64,000 nt of DNA from Saksenaea vasiformis B4078 (Eukaryota; Mucoromycota; Mucoromycetes; Mucorales; Saksenaeaceae): positions 1 to 64,000 of the forward strand of contig JNDT01001467.1 of assembly GCA_000697055.1 (NCBI GenBank), in the 5' to 3' direction. This document shows positions 34,741 through 46,663 of this stretch, one piece after another. Every line of letters starts with the position of its first letter. Position 1 is the stretch's first letter. A program made the position numbers and the translations under genes. The notes below the pieces were generated by a model that was given only the letters and a program-made list of their open reading frames with translations, was not told where the DNA came from and searched no databases.

Positions 34741-35564
34741 TTTAGTGTTCTTTAGCTCGATAGAGAGGGAAGAAGAGCAGCAGAAGCAAATGGAATCCGT
34801 TTTTCATGTAATTGCGGAAAACCATTTTGCCTTATTAAATCGGCGCTGCGTAGAAGGCAGCATCATGGATAAAGTTAGAAGGCAGCTGGTCTTGTGTGAG
34901 ATCCAGGCAATTCGTCGTGAAAAGCCAATGATGTAAAGTTGACGAAGCACAAGTAAGTAACAAATTTTTACGCTTCTGTGTTCTTTCCTATAGTACGGAT
35001 TCTCCCTTTCAATCTTTTCCCTCTATCTTTTCTTCCATTTCGTCATCCCCTTAGATCTGATACTTTTCGGCTTTTCTTTTTTCGCTTCGCTCACAAGGGC
35101 TTTTTTATCCCTTTTTCTCCGAGATCGAGCCAGAGTGGACATGTTAAATAATGAAGCACTCACGGTTATTCAATAAAAATATAAATTTCGCGCCCACGAG
35201 GAACCACTATACACCAAGAGAAGAGTGAAGTACGCGTTCGCTAACAGATAAGGCGGTGCCAACGGGGAGTTAATATTTGGATGATGCAAACGTGTATTCT
35301 GGTATATTTTCCCAGTCCAACTCAATAAACAAGAATATGGCAGTAACCAAGCCATGAAGACACGACTTTAGAAGGAAAGCTCCAATTAAGGAATTACTGG
35401 ATTTTGAATACCCATTTGCGTCTATTCGAAGATATTTGACGTTACTTCCAGATAAACTCTGCGTCTTGGAGCACGTATTTTTACGTTTATCCGATGCTGT
35501 GAGTTTCGTATCATACTCTTCCACGTTGCGTTTGTGTCATTGATAGCTTTCCATTATCTAAGGC
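34741..35564. other. Intergenic stretch, nothing recognised
   Basis: Includes the SDR 5' flank. The open frame running from within the SDR gene to 34936 on the plus strand is antisense to SDR coding sequence and is not credible. Confidence 0.45.
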
Positions 35565-35900
35565 AGAGACAGGAATTCATTGTCTCGTGCAAATGACGTG
35601 ATAAAGATAGGGCTCGATATCTGGTGTTCGAGATAGGATACCATCGTCTCGTGCAAACGATCAATCAGTGATCGAATTTTTTTATTTTATGCAAAGAGTG
35701 TGTGAAAAGTACGGCGTTCTTTATCTCACACAAAAGGCGTGTCGATGATAGGGTACCATCGTGTCATGCGAAGGGGTGAATCAGTGATCGAGTTCTTTTG
35801 ACTCATAAAACGGTGTCTCAGAAACAGGATTCCGTCATCTCATGCAAAAAGTGTGTTGAAGATAGGTTCCTTTTATCTCACACAAAAAGGATGTCTCAGG
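35565..35900. repeat. Degenerate minisatellite
   Basis: Four or five imperfect units share GATAGGATACCATCGTCTC-like starts, a CATGCAAAAAGTGTG-like middle and ATCAGTGATCGA. Clear unit starts are near 35630, 35736 and 35824. Spacing varies because some units carry an extra half. It ends just before the T-run of the next repeat. Confidence 0.6.
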
Positions 35901-35938
35901 TAACGGAAAGTGATGCATATTTAAAGCGAGCACTTCTT

Positions 35939-35942
<4 letters not shown>

Positions 35943-35975
<33 letters not shown>

Positions 35976-36325
35976 CCTTTGGCTCTGTTGGTACAAACAT
36001 CCCCATACGGATGTCAGCTTTTTATTACATATCCAGGATCACTCATTTCTTTGTATGCCGTTTAGGCTGCATGACCGCTGTCCCGAACCGTCTTGGCCGT
36101 ATTGGTGCTTTATGCCCACACTCAAAGTACGTAAACGTTGTCTCACGCACACTCAGTATCGTTCATCTTCCGCAATAGATTGCCAGACGATGTATCGCTT
36201 CAAGTCCTCTGCACGCTGTCTACAATGGCCATAGGGTCACCCCCAACCTCTCTCGCCGCCCCCACCTCTTCAGGTGCGGGGCTTTGGCCTCCGTCAATGG
36301 GCGGAATTACCCTTCGGGGGTAAGT
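35943..36325 (-). repeat. Dispersed repeat, poly-A-ended family, copy 3
   Basis: Starts on the plus strand with a 33-base T run (35943-35975), then CCTTTGGCTCTGTT, CCCCATACGGATGTCAGC (36001), ACCGCTGTCCCGAACCGTCT (36070), a region matching copy 2 (CGCTTCAAGTCCTCTGCACG, 36196) and a GC-rich end finishing ATTACCCTTCGGGGGTAAG (36306). In the minus orientation it ends in poly-A. It is the longest and cleanest copy, and is followed 43 bases later by a TIR element, mirroring the arrangement at 29854-30425. Confidence 0.7.
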
Positions 36326-36368
36326 GAAATGGCATCCAAAGTATTATCCATTTACTAACCATGAATTA

Positions 36369-36537
36369 TTTTTTATGCTGCCCGAATAAATTTTGCGTCC
36401 ACTGGAGAGACCAAGTTCATGTAAGTTGATTAATCCTCAGACGAAACATTGATGTACTAATGGCCGCATATTCGATTCTTCTTTAGCGCAAACTGGTCTC
36501 TTCAGAGGCGCAAGATTTATTCAGTGTAGCGTAAAAG
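36369..36537. mobile_element. Short TIR element (MITE-like), copy 3
   Basis: Best example: the left end TTTTTATGCTGCCCGAATAA (36371) with GAGACCAAGTT is mirrored by the right end ACTGGTCTCTTCAGAGGCGC (36492) ending AGTGTAGCGTAAAAG (36523-36537). Inverted repeats of about 50 bases, total 169 bases. Terminal sequence is close to CTTTTACGCT. Target-site duplication not resolved. Confidence 0.7.
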
Positions 36538-36879
36538 ATAGTTCAATAAACAGTATTTAATGACTTATATGCACAGTGGTTTCCCTCGTCCTCTTTTTTT
36601 TTTTTTTTTACGAGATGGATCGGTTTTTGATACTGCTTGAAAATTTGCACGCCTGAGAACCAAGGTCGAGCAAGTAAAAAGTTATGTCTTAACTAACGCA
36701 CAACTATCCTTTTCTTAGAGAAAGCCAGGGGACTCTAACGCGCCTGAGTTGTCTCATTGATTCTTGCTCAGTTCCGTATATCTTGCATGCCAGCAATCAG
36801 GATCGAACTTGCCTTCTCAAAAATGTTTTGGTAATGTAGCTTCTCGGTAGATGCACAGTGTTTGTCTTTCTTGTTAGCT
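36538..36879. other. Intergenic stretch, nothing recognised
   Basis: A 15-base T run at about 36596-36610; no open frame of interest. Confidence 0.4.
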
Positions 36880-38754
36880 CTTGTAGAACGTAGAAGTTTC
36901 GAAAGTGGATTGCCCCTTGATTACCAGAACCAGTTGCTGACATATCATGAAGCAAAGTCATTCAATTGTGTCTTGTCCATTATACAGATAATTGTGCTAG
37001 TCGATAGCTTTGTTTAATACGTGTTATTACTCATGTCTTTCCAATTCAGCGGTTCAACAAATGTGCACTGCATATTTGAAAACAGAATATACGTAGATCA
37101 CACTTGTCCTCAACATCAGCTGCTCCTTTACGGCATATATTTCCATCCTTCATTGACAGATGATATTTAGTAAATATTTAATATTAAATTCTTTTGTAAG
37201 TGCTCTGTCTGGCAGGTATTCAAAAATACATTTGTTGCTATATGGTCCGAGCGCATATTTGATTTGGCATCCTGCTAACTAACTAGCCGACTGTGACAAT
37301 GTGCTAATTGCTATATGTTCATTCGCAACGAGCAACTTTAGCTGGACAGCTGTGGGATGCGAGTTGGGTTAGACGTTGTCATACACATGTAATGGAAGCC
37401 CAGAGGGTTTTCTGTGCCTTTCCGGAGGTTATTACAACTGCTAAACTATTTTCTGCCTTTGATGTGAGGTACATATCTAGCTAACTATACTTGTGTACAT
37501 CAGTGCCACGCACTACCCTGACAGTTTTGCAATGCAGGGGCCCATTGACATGTGACACTATTAATAAGGGCCGCTGTCCTCTTACAAAGATACGTAGAAA
37601 CTAATGAATGGGACTTTCCAATATGTGTCATCCATTAATTCGGCCTATTCTTGATGGCATAAATTAGCCCTAGCGTCCCTGTACGGGTTCATGGATGAAT
37701 TCATTCGGCGCACGATGGTCGCGGCGAATTTGGCGACGGACATCTGTAGATATTGGCAGTAGTAAATGCTGGGTTAGATGCCAAACTGCATGCATAATAA
37801 TGTGGAGGATTCTTATGCTACTATTTCACCTGCGTACATGGTAACAGGAATGGACTCGACTCATTACCGTTTGCTGCAACAATATGCAATATGATCCAAG
37901 CTTTCAAACGTTGGTACAGTGTTATACCCCACAATGGATCCTAAAAGTGTACTTTCCATCTTGCGTTGACTGCTGTGTTTTTTCATCATTTCTGAGTCAG
38001 ATACGAGTGTATGTACACGTTTTTCGAAAAAATAATGCCGTATTTCGAGAAATAATCACTATAAAGCTTATAGATAGCAATGACATGTCGCTGTGACATT
38101 CATTTCGGAGAACTGTGTGCAAGACAGCTTTATTCGACATAAGCTGCTCCCAAACCATGTGTACTATTAGCATGTAACTATTGTCAAAACAATCTCACGT
38201 GAAGAATTTTTATAACTCTCACATCCATAGAACACTGTTGAAGCACATACACTGCCGATGATGCAGAGATAGAGTGTATATCCACTATTAAAATATGAAT
38301 TAAACTAAAGTCAGTATTGAAGATAAGGCTAGAATGATGGTTGATAATAGAAAGATATGAATAGCGGAAATGGTGATATGTAGCGTCGTTCAGGGCTGAT
38401 GTGGTTCAGAAACTGAGATCGCAGCAGATAGCTTAATTGGAGGTCGATAGGGTAAAAACAATCTGGAGAAATTTTCAGCAGTAAGTACTTGTAATAAGCC
38501 CCGAATACATCGACTAATGCCTTTGCTAATTGGTAAAAATGCATATTCAGTTAAGTCTGTGAGTGCTCCCTTTGGCACGTACCAGATATCCAATTCTAAG
38601 AAGAGAACAGAGGGCGGGAAAAACCCTTAAAAGCGTAAGGGAACAACGGAAAGATTAAAGAAAGTTGAGGTAACATGAAGAAGAAGTAAGTAATAAGTAA
38701 ATGGAAGCAAAGGAAACAATGATAGAAGGATGATACTAAGAGTGAGAGAGGAGT

Positions 38755-39062
38755 CAGGGAGGTTTGGTGGCGGTCGGTAACGCCGTGCGTAACGCCTACC
38801 TGATGAGGAGGAAAAGGCTGGGGTTATGGGGTTCTGTCAGAAATTCCCTCCCCTGGACGGCAGACTCGGTCAAGCTGTCTCCATAAGCGGGTCAGGGACA
38901 AGCGGAGACATTTTTCAGTATACTTTACCTGTGGAACATATCGACACTGTCAGTAAATTCCGTTGCCCGTCGTCATATATTCTGTTGCATACGACATGTG
39001 TAACTAAATCCAAGTGCGTAAAGCAAGTTGCATGTGCACATGTTACATATAAGAGGTCATGA
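38755..39062 (+). other. Strongly conserved block of the duplication, with open frame
   Basis: The best-conserved part of the duplicated segment outside the secreted-protein exons. In copy A it carries an open frame (38826-39062) starting MGFCQKFPPLDGRLGQAV and ending at TGA 39060-39062. In copy B the same frame is readable to its end at the equivalent TGA, but a 7-base length difference near 43017 breaks the 5' half from the 3' half. No known domain. It could be an old small gene, a structured RNA or a regulatory region. Confidence 0.4.
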
Positions 39063-39243
39063 GACGCCGTACTATAGATGCTCTTTTGTAGGATGTATTG
39101 TTTAGAGGTTAGTAAACAATCAGATTCTGCACGGTGATAATTACATTTAGCAAATACGGGCTATTAAATGAAATTTCTAACATCACTAATGATCACTTCC
39201 AGGCACGATGTTCTTTGTAGCACTTTGCAGAAAGGTCAAAAGA

Positions 39244-39250
39244 TATAAAA
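39244..39250 (+). promoter_or_regulatory. TATA box of secreted-protein gene A
   Basis: TATAAAA inside the sequence GTCAAAAGATATAAAAGACG, 83 bases before the start codon. The same context (ATCAAAAGATATAAAAAAGG) precedes gene B. Confidence 0.6.
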
Positions 39251-39332
39251 GACGAACGAAGGTCCAGCCAGGACCCAACATCATCAAACAACTGTTCTTT
39301 CTAAATCAACTCAATTAACGGACAAAGCAACA

Positions 39333-39612
39333 ATGCAGGCTACTTTCATCATCGCTATTATCGCTCTTTTCATTGCTTCTGTTGCCGCTGCTCCTGGCTA
39401 TAACGACGACGGCGCTTCTGATGGATCAGGCTCCAGCGTTATTAACGATATTTCCAACAAAGGAAGTTATCATGGCGGTAAGGTAAGCACACTGCGATTC
39501 CAACTACAGTGACATAAATTGGCATTCATAGTTGAATGGTGACTTCAGAGGTCTCTGGGGCGATAATGGAAAAGACACCACAATTGTCCAAGGAAGCGAC
39601 GACGGCAAATAG
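39333..39612 (+). CDS. Small secreted protein A
   Basis: Two exons, 39333-39482 and 39532-39612 (49-base GT-AG intron), giving 76 residues. A classic signal peptide opens it (MQATFIIAIIALFIASVAAA, cleavage likely after the Ala run before PGYNDDG). The mature part is about 55 residues, acidic and rich in Gly, Asp and Ser, with no cysteines. Gene B at 43509 encodes a related 74-residue protein with the same exon structure, and the two align along the signal peptide, the GDF..GDN motif of exon 2 and the VQ near the end. No known family is recognised; effector, cell-wall or signalling roles are possible but not shown. Confidence 0.75.
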
Positions 39613-39745
39613 CTATCGCAGTCAGCGAAAAGCATATCTATTATTCTATAACATAACTGCTTTATTATCGCTATCATTAAAACGTTGAATAATCGCTTTT
39701 GTCTAAGTTTCGGCGACTGTATCTCAATCTATAAGTGCTCCTTAT

Positions 39746-40749
39746 CTAGTTAAATAAGGTAATGCTTGCGCTAAAAGTACTCTGTTTACTATTGTTATCA
39801 TCAATGATTCGCCAAGTATGTTTTATACAAGCAATAGAGTCTCTCAATTACCGCAACTCAATCTATAACCTCTCCTGCTCTCAGTTGTCGAGGAAGAAAT
39901 TACTTCATCTAGTCCTTCTTTGTAATGCTTTCACTAATTCATCGGCAAACAGATACTATACACGCACAAAGACCATAAATCCGCTTGGAGACATCTTTTA
40001 AATCATCCTTAAATGCTATTACGTTTATCGCGTTCCGAAGCATTTTCTTCTTCGCTAGCTCCAATTATGTTGGCTTTACGCCAGCAATTACTGGTCTTTC
40101 CCGACAAGACCTGTCCAGGGCCCCATTTCATGCGGTTTATTGTATGAAACTAGTTCATACAGGACGACTATCCTGCTATATCTATTAATTGTGTCATTAA
40201 AATAATGCTGTTGTGTCTCATTTGCACCATAGATTTCTGGTTCAAAAAATAAGGTGTTATCTTCCTGAAGATGCATCTCACAGCATTAATGATGTACTAA
40301 TGATGAGCTTTGAGTGCTTGAATCACACCAGCACCCGAAGATTGCATACTGCATTATATTTGGTGGAAAATATAGCAGTTATATGTCAATCGGCTTACAG
40401 TCGCGGCGATATCTATGAGATTGTCCAGAAACGGGTACGTGATAACCTTTTAAGGGCAACGGCGTCATTAGATCCCACCAGCTATATCTTGAAGATATCG
40501 CTGTGATCTATACAATTTCACCAGAGGAATACTCATAGTACCCACACGAAAATCTATGCTCATCGATAAGTATCTCTGTCTTTAGGATTTTGAAAGTAAC
40601 TTACCGAGTAGTTTTCGCAAACAGTTGTCATGACTTAACTCGCCCTTGTCGGAACAATCCTGGTAATGTACCCTTTCTCTCGACAGCTACAACTTTAGCT
40701 GTACACATCGTATTAAACAGTTATTGTATTTGCCTTTCCGTAGCCATTT
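39746..40749. other. Spacer between the duplicated segments
   Basis: Contains an open frame at 40213-40506 (about 97 residues, starting MSHLHHRFLVQKIRCYLPED) without recognisable content. It has no obvious match to the region following copy B. Confidence 0.35.
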
Positions 40750-43351
40750 CAGGAACACAGAAGTTTCGAAGAACAGATCGACCGTTTCTGGCAAGTCAGT
40801 TCGGAGCGTAGCAGATGACAAGCCTTCACCATGTCTATTTTTCAATTAGATTCATTGCCCTGACGCCTGAAAGTAGTTGCTGACAGATAATGAAGCAGGG
40901 TTACTTAATTATATCTTGTCCGTTATCAATATAGTAATATTTGTCGATCGCATCGTTTAATATGTGCTATTGTTGATGTCTTTCTCATTCAGCATTTCAA
41001 CAAACACACAGTAGATTTCGCAACAGATCACGCATAAACCGGACTTTCCCCAACATGGACAGTTCCTTTATTCGAAAGTTGTCAAAGCTGCAGAACTATT
41101 TTCTGCCTTTATGCGGGGGGTATATCTAGCTAACTATACTCCTGTGCACTAGTGCCCCGCACTGTCTTTGGAGTGTCGCAATGCAGGGATCGTTGACGTG
41201 TGGCGCTATTGTGTAAGGGTCATTGATCTCTTGCAAAACTAGATCTTAATGAAGATAATCTTTCAGTCGGTATCATCCATTAATTTCGAACAGTCCTTTG
41301 ATGGATAAGCTAGCCCTGATGCTCCTGTACGGGTTTATGGCCGATTCATCCGATGTGAGACCATCTCAGCAAACTCGACAACGAATCTTTGAGACACTGG
41401 CATCAATAATCCTGTCAGACGATCAAAATCAACCCAAAGCTCATGTAGAAGGCTTCATGCAATTATTTCACCTGCATGCTCGTATATGACTGCAAAAAAA
41501 GAAATCCGACTCAACTCATTATTTTCTGCTGCAACATTATGCAATTTGCTGCAAGCTTTTCAATATATTGATACAACCCTATATACCACTATGGAACCTG
41601 AATTTATATGTGTACCTCGTGCATTGACTACTGTAGTTCTTCATCCAACTCTGAATCTGCTAATGTTCGCGTTTATAGGTTCTAGAATACACAAATGTAT
41701 CTAGCTTCTTCAAAAAGTGATGCTATATCCCGTAAAATTTCGCAATTTATACATCGGAACGGTATGCCATCGCGACAGTTATCTCTGAAAATGGCGTACA
41801 GGACGACTTAACCTTGACATCAGCTGACGCGAAAGCTAACACTGCTCTGTACACCCGAACGCATCGTTGGAAGGATAGGAGCTTTCATCTTTACCAACGA
41901 GAACTTCAAGGAGCTCCACTAGTGGCGTCCGCAAACATGAAATATTAGCCTTCCTTTATTACAGCAAAAAGAAATCGCATATCATTTTCCAATATTCCTC
42001 CTTCTGAAAACCATGATTCGGCGCACTACCAGGCCAAATATTGGCCATTACACCCGGTATGTAATCTATTAACAAAACAATTTCACGTGGCAAATCTTCA
42101 GGGCGTTCACGTACATGGAACAGTGTTGAGTGCACATACGCCATCGGCAAGGCAAGATGTAGAGCGTGTACACCATTACTAAAAGCTTGTGTAACTGATG
42201 CCAGGTTGTTGGAGGTAGGGATTAGCATGATTGTCAATGATCGTTCGACAAGAATAGATAAAGTAGTTATGCGTAAAGTGCTTCATGACCCACAAAATTG
42301 AAAAACTGAAATTGCGGTGTGTGGAGCAGCTAGGAATCGATAAGATTAAAGAAAAACTGGTGTAATTTTCAGCAGTAGATACATACAGTAAACTGGGAAT
42401 ACGCAGGTCAATGCCTTTGCTACTTGATACAGATGCATAATGAGTAAAATAGCAAGCAAAAAATATGCTTGTAACAGGCAATGAAGATCGTTCTGTGGAG
42501 GTTGGTTGGCAATACTTTGGGATTATCTGATTGTGGATACAACTATACGCTCACATACTATGGACAACTGGCACAGATTGGAAAGATCAACCTGAGACGT
42601 AAACTAATCAATGATCACATTGATAGCTGTCGCTTAATTTTTGATCTATTACACATCATTATGGTTAAAATTGGATTTCTACATTAAGTCTGTGAGTACT
42701 TCGTCCTGCAGGCAACCATCTAACCGGCCTTAAGAAAGGAGAAGGCAGAAAAGGCCCTTAAATGCGTAAGTGAACGATGGAAATATTAAAGAAAAGCGAC
42801 GTAAAATGAAGAAGTAAATAAAGGAATGAATGGAAACAAAAGAAGAATGATTGAGGAATGACATTTAAAGAAAAAGAGGGGTGAGGTCAGGGGGTTGGTG
42901 GCGGCCGGTAACACGTACCCAATGGAGGAAGAGGCTGGGGTTATGGAATTCTGCCAGACTCCCCTTCCCTCGGATGGCAGATTTCGTCAAACTGTCCCGC
43001 TATGCGGGTCAGGGACAGCCATTACCGGTATACTTTACTTGTGGAACGTATCGACACTATCAGTAAAATCCGTTGCCCATCGCCATACATCCTGTTGCAT
43101 ACGACATATGTGACTAAATCTAAGTGCGTAAGGCAAGTCGCATGTGCACATGTTGCATGCAACAAATCATGAGACGGCGTACTACGGACTCTACAGTACA
43201 ATGCATGTTGATCGATTAGTAAACAATCGTATACTGTACGGTGATAATTACATTTAGCAAACACAGGGAATCAAATGAAATTTCTAACATCAATGATGAT
43301 TACTTCCAGGTACAATATGTTCTTGTATTATCCTTGCAGAAAATCAAAAGA

Positions 43352-43358
43352 TATAAAA
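43352..43358 (+). promoter_or_regulatory. TATA box of secreted-protein gene B
   Basis: TATAAAA in the same context as upstream of gene A, 151 bases before the start codon. The longer leader comes from extra CAA/CCA-rich sequence in copy B. Confidence 0.55.
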
Positions 43359-43508
43359 AAGGAGCGAAATTCAAGCCAGGACTCAACATCATCAAACGAC
43401 TGTTCTGCTCGATCCAAGCACATTAACCGGTCAAACCAACAACCAACGAATCAATCCGTCCATCACTCAATCGATCTGGTATTCAAGTGATTCGCTATCC
43501 AACCAGCC

Positions 43509-43783
43509 ATGAAAACTACTTTTGTCATCACTATCATCGCTTTTGTCATTGCTCTTGTTGGTGCCGCTCCTGGAAAATATGAAGACGGCGACTATGATGG
43601 CAAGGGCAAAACAGCTTCCCGAGAAGTTAGTGGGGTCGGCAACGAGAGCGATTTCGATGGCGGTCTCGTAAGTATATTATGTGATTTCCATTATAACAAT
43701 CTAAATTACATTCATAGCGCAACGGTGATCTCAGTGGTGACTTCGGCGATAATCATGAGAAAACGGTCCTTGTCCAGGAGTGA
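43509..43783 (+). CDS. Small secreted protein B
   Basis: Two exons, 43509-43667 and 43718-43783 (50-base intron at the same place as in gene A), giving 74 residues. Signal peptide MKTTFVITIIAFVIALVGAA, then an acidic Gly/Asp-rich mature region (PGKYEDGDYDGKGK) and exon 2 RNGDLSGDFGDN ending LVQE. Tandem paralogue of protein A: signal peptide, intron position and exon-2 motif are kept while the middle has diverged. Confidence 0.75.
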
Positions 43784-43930
43784 GATAGGGTCTTAACTAT
43801 CGCAACTAGCACGAGGCATATTTATTACCTAAGCACGTAGCAACCTTAGCATCGCCAATATTAAAAGCTGATTATTCGCTTTTGTCTAGTCTTGAATTGA
43901 CCGTGTTTCAAATTTATAACTGATGCTTGG

Positions 43931-45135
43931 TCGTCCCAAAGTAGTACGGGATTAAAAGTTTTGTGCTTCAAAGCTTGTAGCATTGTTGAGTTATATAATG
44001 ACTTTTCCTGGAGCAAGAGACTACGAATGAGTGATAGAATAAACAACGACTGAATCTTGTTGTTCGAGAATCGAATAGATGAGTAGTAACAAAGTTATTA
44101 TTCTCGCCATCTAATCAAGCTTTTGCCATTGGAAATTGGACTCAACACGCTGATAAAGGTTAAATATATTTATCTGATATCAAAAGGTTACAGGTGCTAT
44201 ATGGGATTATAAAATATTCAAATAAGCAAATACTCAAACCCTTTTCTCTTCCCTTGTTGCATACTGATCCTCCGAAAGTGGCGGAATCGGCTGTACCGTC
44301 CATTTTTCTTTGGGTGACTCTCGTGAGGGAGTAGAAAAGCGTTGTTATATAGAAGGACCTACCGTGAAGAGGAAAGACATAAGAATTTATTGTTTCTAAT
44401 CGTTGGCGTAATAACGAGGATTCTTTTTTTTTTTTTTTTTTTTTGGTCAAGAAGCAGCCTAATTAGCTTGTGCAGAATGTAAAATAGTCTTTCCGTATAT
44501 ATTTCAGCGTTTTCCTGAAAAGACTGTCGAGGGCCGCTGTGTACACTTATTCACTTGTGCTTCGTATCAGCAACAATGTATAACCTTGGGTCCACGTCTT
44601 ATACAAAGCCAGACGGATGGTTATGGTCTGTTTGCAACCGAAATTCTTGATATCGATCAATTAGGAGGCTGCGGTTTTCAAATTCCGGTCCAATCAAACG
44701 AAGAGTCGTTGTCATGGCGGGTAAGGAGGGGGCTGCAATAAGGGTTCCAGATATTGTGTTGATACAAGGACAGCAACAGTTACATTACTCACTCTTTAAA
44801 TCATCCTAAAACCCAGTCTGCGAACCAGGCTACGCTGCCGTTTGTGTGATAACGCAGCTATGCGCAGCGTCAAATAAGATAGCAACGAGGCATTTCTTCT
44901 CGATCGTTCGGACGCCCCAAAGTATTTTCGAAATACGTTTCCGATTACATATGGAGGTCTCGCCGATGAATCCTTTGGTGACCAGCGAGACACGAGGCTA
45001 TCATTCAATAATGTTTGACCGACCGAAGCTATCTCGGAGATTCAAATGACGTAAAACACGAGAGATAGAAATTTTTTTTAATCTCGAAGGTCGCGATACC
45101 CAACGCTGCTTTTCTTCTGCTTTTCTGACACAAAG
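43931..45135. other. Intergenic stretch upstream of the NDP kinase
   Basis: Holds a 21-base T run (44424-44444). Short open frames on both strands are unrecognised. The last few hundred bases should include the NDP kinase promoter. Confidence 0.4.
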
Positions 45136-46111
45136 ATGTTTGCCCGTTCCGTCGCTCGTTTCGGTAAATACAGATAGCCCGTTTATGTGTCCAACTTATA
45201 TGCTAACCTATGGATTTTTCTAGCTCGCCCCGTCGCCTCCTCCATGAAGGGTACTACGCGCGTCTTTTTGTGTATCATGAAACTAATTCCCCACTTTTTT
45301 CTTGCCAGCTCGTTCCTTCGCCACTGCCAGCCGTGCTACTGCTGCTGCTGGCTCTCGCTTGACTGCCTTCGCCACCGCTGGTGCCGTTGCTGCTGGTGCC
45401 GCCTCTTATGCTTACTTCCAGAGTATGACATTCCCAGCCATCCCATGACCCATTGTTGACCATGCGAATTTTAGACGTGAACTCTCCCATCTCGGCTGAT
45501 GCTAAGCCCATTGCTGGTGTCAAGTAAGTGGAAAGAGGGGTTTCACGCAGTTTTGTACTTAATTGAATGGTTTCGCTTTAGGGGTTCTTTCTCCGAACGT
45601 ACCTTCATTGCTGTCAAGGTAAAGGCACTTTTGGAAAAGGGTTCAATTATGTCGTAACTCGGATCTTTGTTAGCCCGATGGTGTCCAACGTGGTTTGGTT
45701 GGTAAGATCATCACCCGTTTCGAAGAGCGTGGCTACAAGCTCGTTGGTCTCAAGGCCGTTGTTCCCTCCAAGGCTCTTGCTGAGGAGCACTATGCTGACC
45801 TCAAGGGCCGTCCCTTCTTCAATGGACTCGTTGACTACATGACCAACGGTGCCGCTCCCGTCATTGCTATGGTCTGGGAAGGAAAGGACGTCATCCGTCA
45901 GGGAAGAGCCATGATTGGTGCCACCAATCCTCTTGAGGCTGCTCCCGGAACCATCCGTGGTCAATACACCATCTCCGTCGGAAGAAACGTGATCCACGGT
46001 TCCGATTCGTACGAATCTGCCACCAAGGAAATTGGTTTGTGGTTCGGCAAGGCCGGTGAACTCGTTGACTGGGATGCCAAGATCGCCTCCTGGGTTTTCA
46101 GCGAGAACTAG
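45136..46111 (+). CDS. NDK1: Nucleoside diphosphate kinase, mitochondrial type
   Basis: Six exons separated by five short introns (after ARF, MKG, YFQ, GVK and AVK). The N-terminal 55 residues form a mitochondrial presequence rich in Arg, Ala and Ser ([29 protein letters not shown]) followed by a hydrophobic [14 protein letters not shown] stretch that could anchor it in a membrane. The NDPK core is complete: [51 protein letters not shown], and the catalytic histidine in [10 protein letters not shown]; the end is WVFSEN. The enzyme moves the terminal phosphate between nucleoside triphosphates and diphosphates. Codon use is strongly C-ended, suggesting high expression. Confidence 0.94.
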
Positions 46112-46663
46112 AAATGTTAGTTCGCAGTTAGATCTCATCTTAGAACTGATTAAAAACCAACATATGAAGCATTACTCGAAATAATCCGTTTCACCTCATC
46201 TAACGGTTATAGACACGGCAGTGCAGATGCATGTCGTTGTTTCTAGTAGAATGTTCATCCATCCTTGTTTATATCTTGGTAAGAGATGCAGGTCCTCAAC
46301 CTTGTGCAAATAGATAGTTTCTGGGCTTTACGTTGATGTAATCCGGAAACCTTCTGAACGACGGCTAATTTTGTACAACGGACTTCTCCTGTTCTCGTTC
46401 TTAAATTTTGCTACCTGTAATGCCATATGATGTTAGTCAGTGGCAATGGCCTTTCTCAAGCATGATCATAGAAAATCGTCGCCTCCCCAAAATTTATATG
46501 TATTATGCATATCCTGACATCGTCGCCTATTGAGGCATCCTTCATCTCTCAGCAAGGAATTTTTGTTGCAAATAGGCGCGTTTATTTATAAGTATGATAA
46601 AGAGGGAATCAGTGATACTGCTGATCAGAATCTCGGGTACAGATAGAAACGTAATTCTACATA
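46112..46663. other. Convergent intergenic region
   Basis: Separates the 3' ends of the NDP kinase (+) and the RFWD3-like gene (-). No open frame or repeat of note. Confidence 0.45.

Larger units (their letters stand above)
36880..39745. repeat. Tandem segmental duplication, copy A
   Basis: Matches 40750-43930 block by block in the same order: AGAAGTTTCGAA (36890 / 40759), GTTGCTGACA with ATGAAGCA (36932 / 40877), CTATTTTCTGCCTTT and ATATCTAGCTAACTATACT (37445 / 41098), a GGTGGCGGTCGGTAACGCC block (38768 / 42897), the TATA box and the small secreted-protein gene (39333 / 43509). Blocks between are more diverged, with insertions and deletions; the copies are offset by about 3.9-4.2 kb. Confidence 0.8.
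40750..43930. repeat. Tandem segmental duplication, copy B
   Basis: Second copy of the segment described at 36880-39745. It is slightly longer, with an inserted stretch near its start (40780-40865). An open frame at 41298-41489 (MDKLALMLLYGFMADSSDV...) has no intact counterpart in copy A, though the same bases are partly alignable, so it may be a fossil exon. Confidence 0.8.

Noticed and set aside
34385..34936. 183-residue plus-strand frame
   Set aside because: Antisense to the SDR first exon, which has unmistakable Rossmann motifs.
45647..46138. 163-residue frame antisense to the NDP kinase
   Set aside because: Shadow caused by strong codon bias of the NDP kinase exon.
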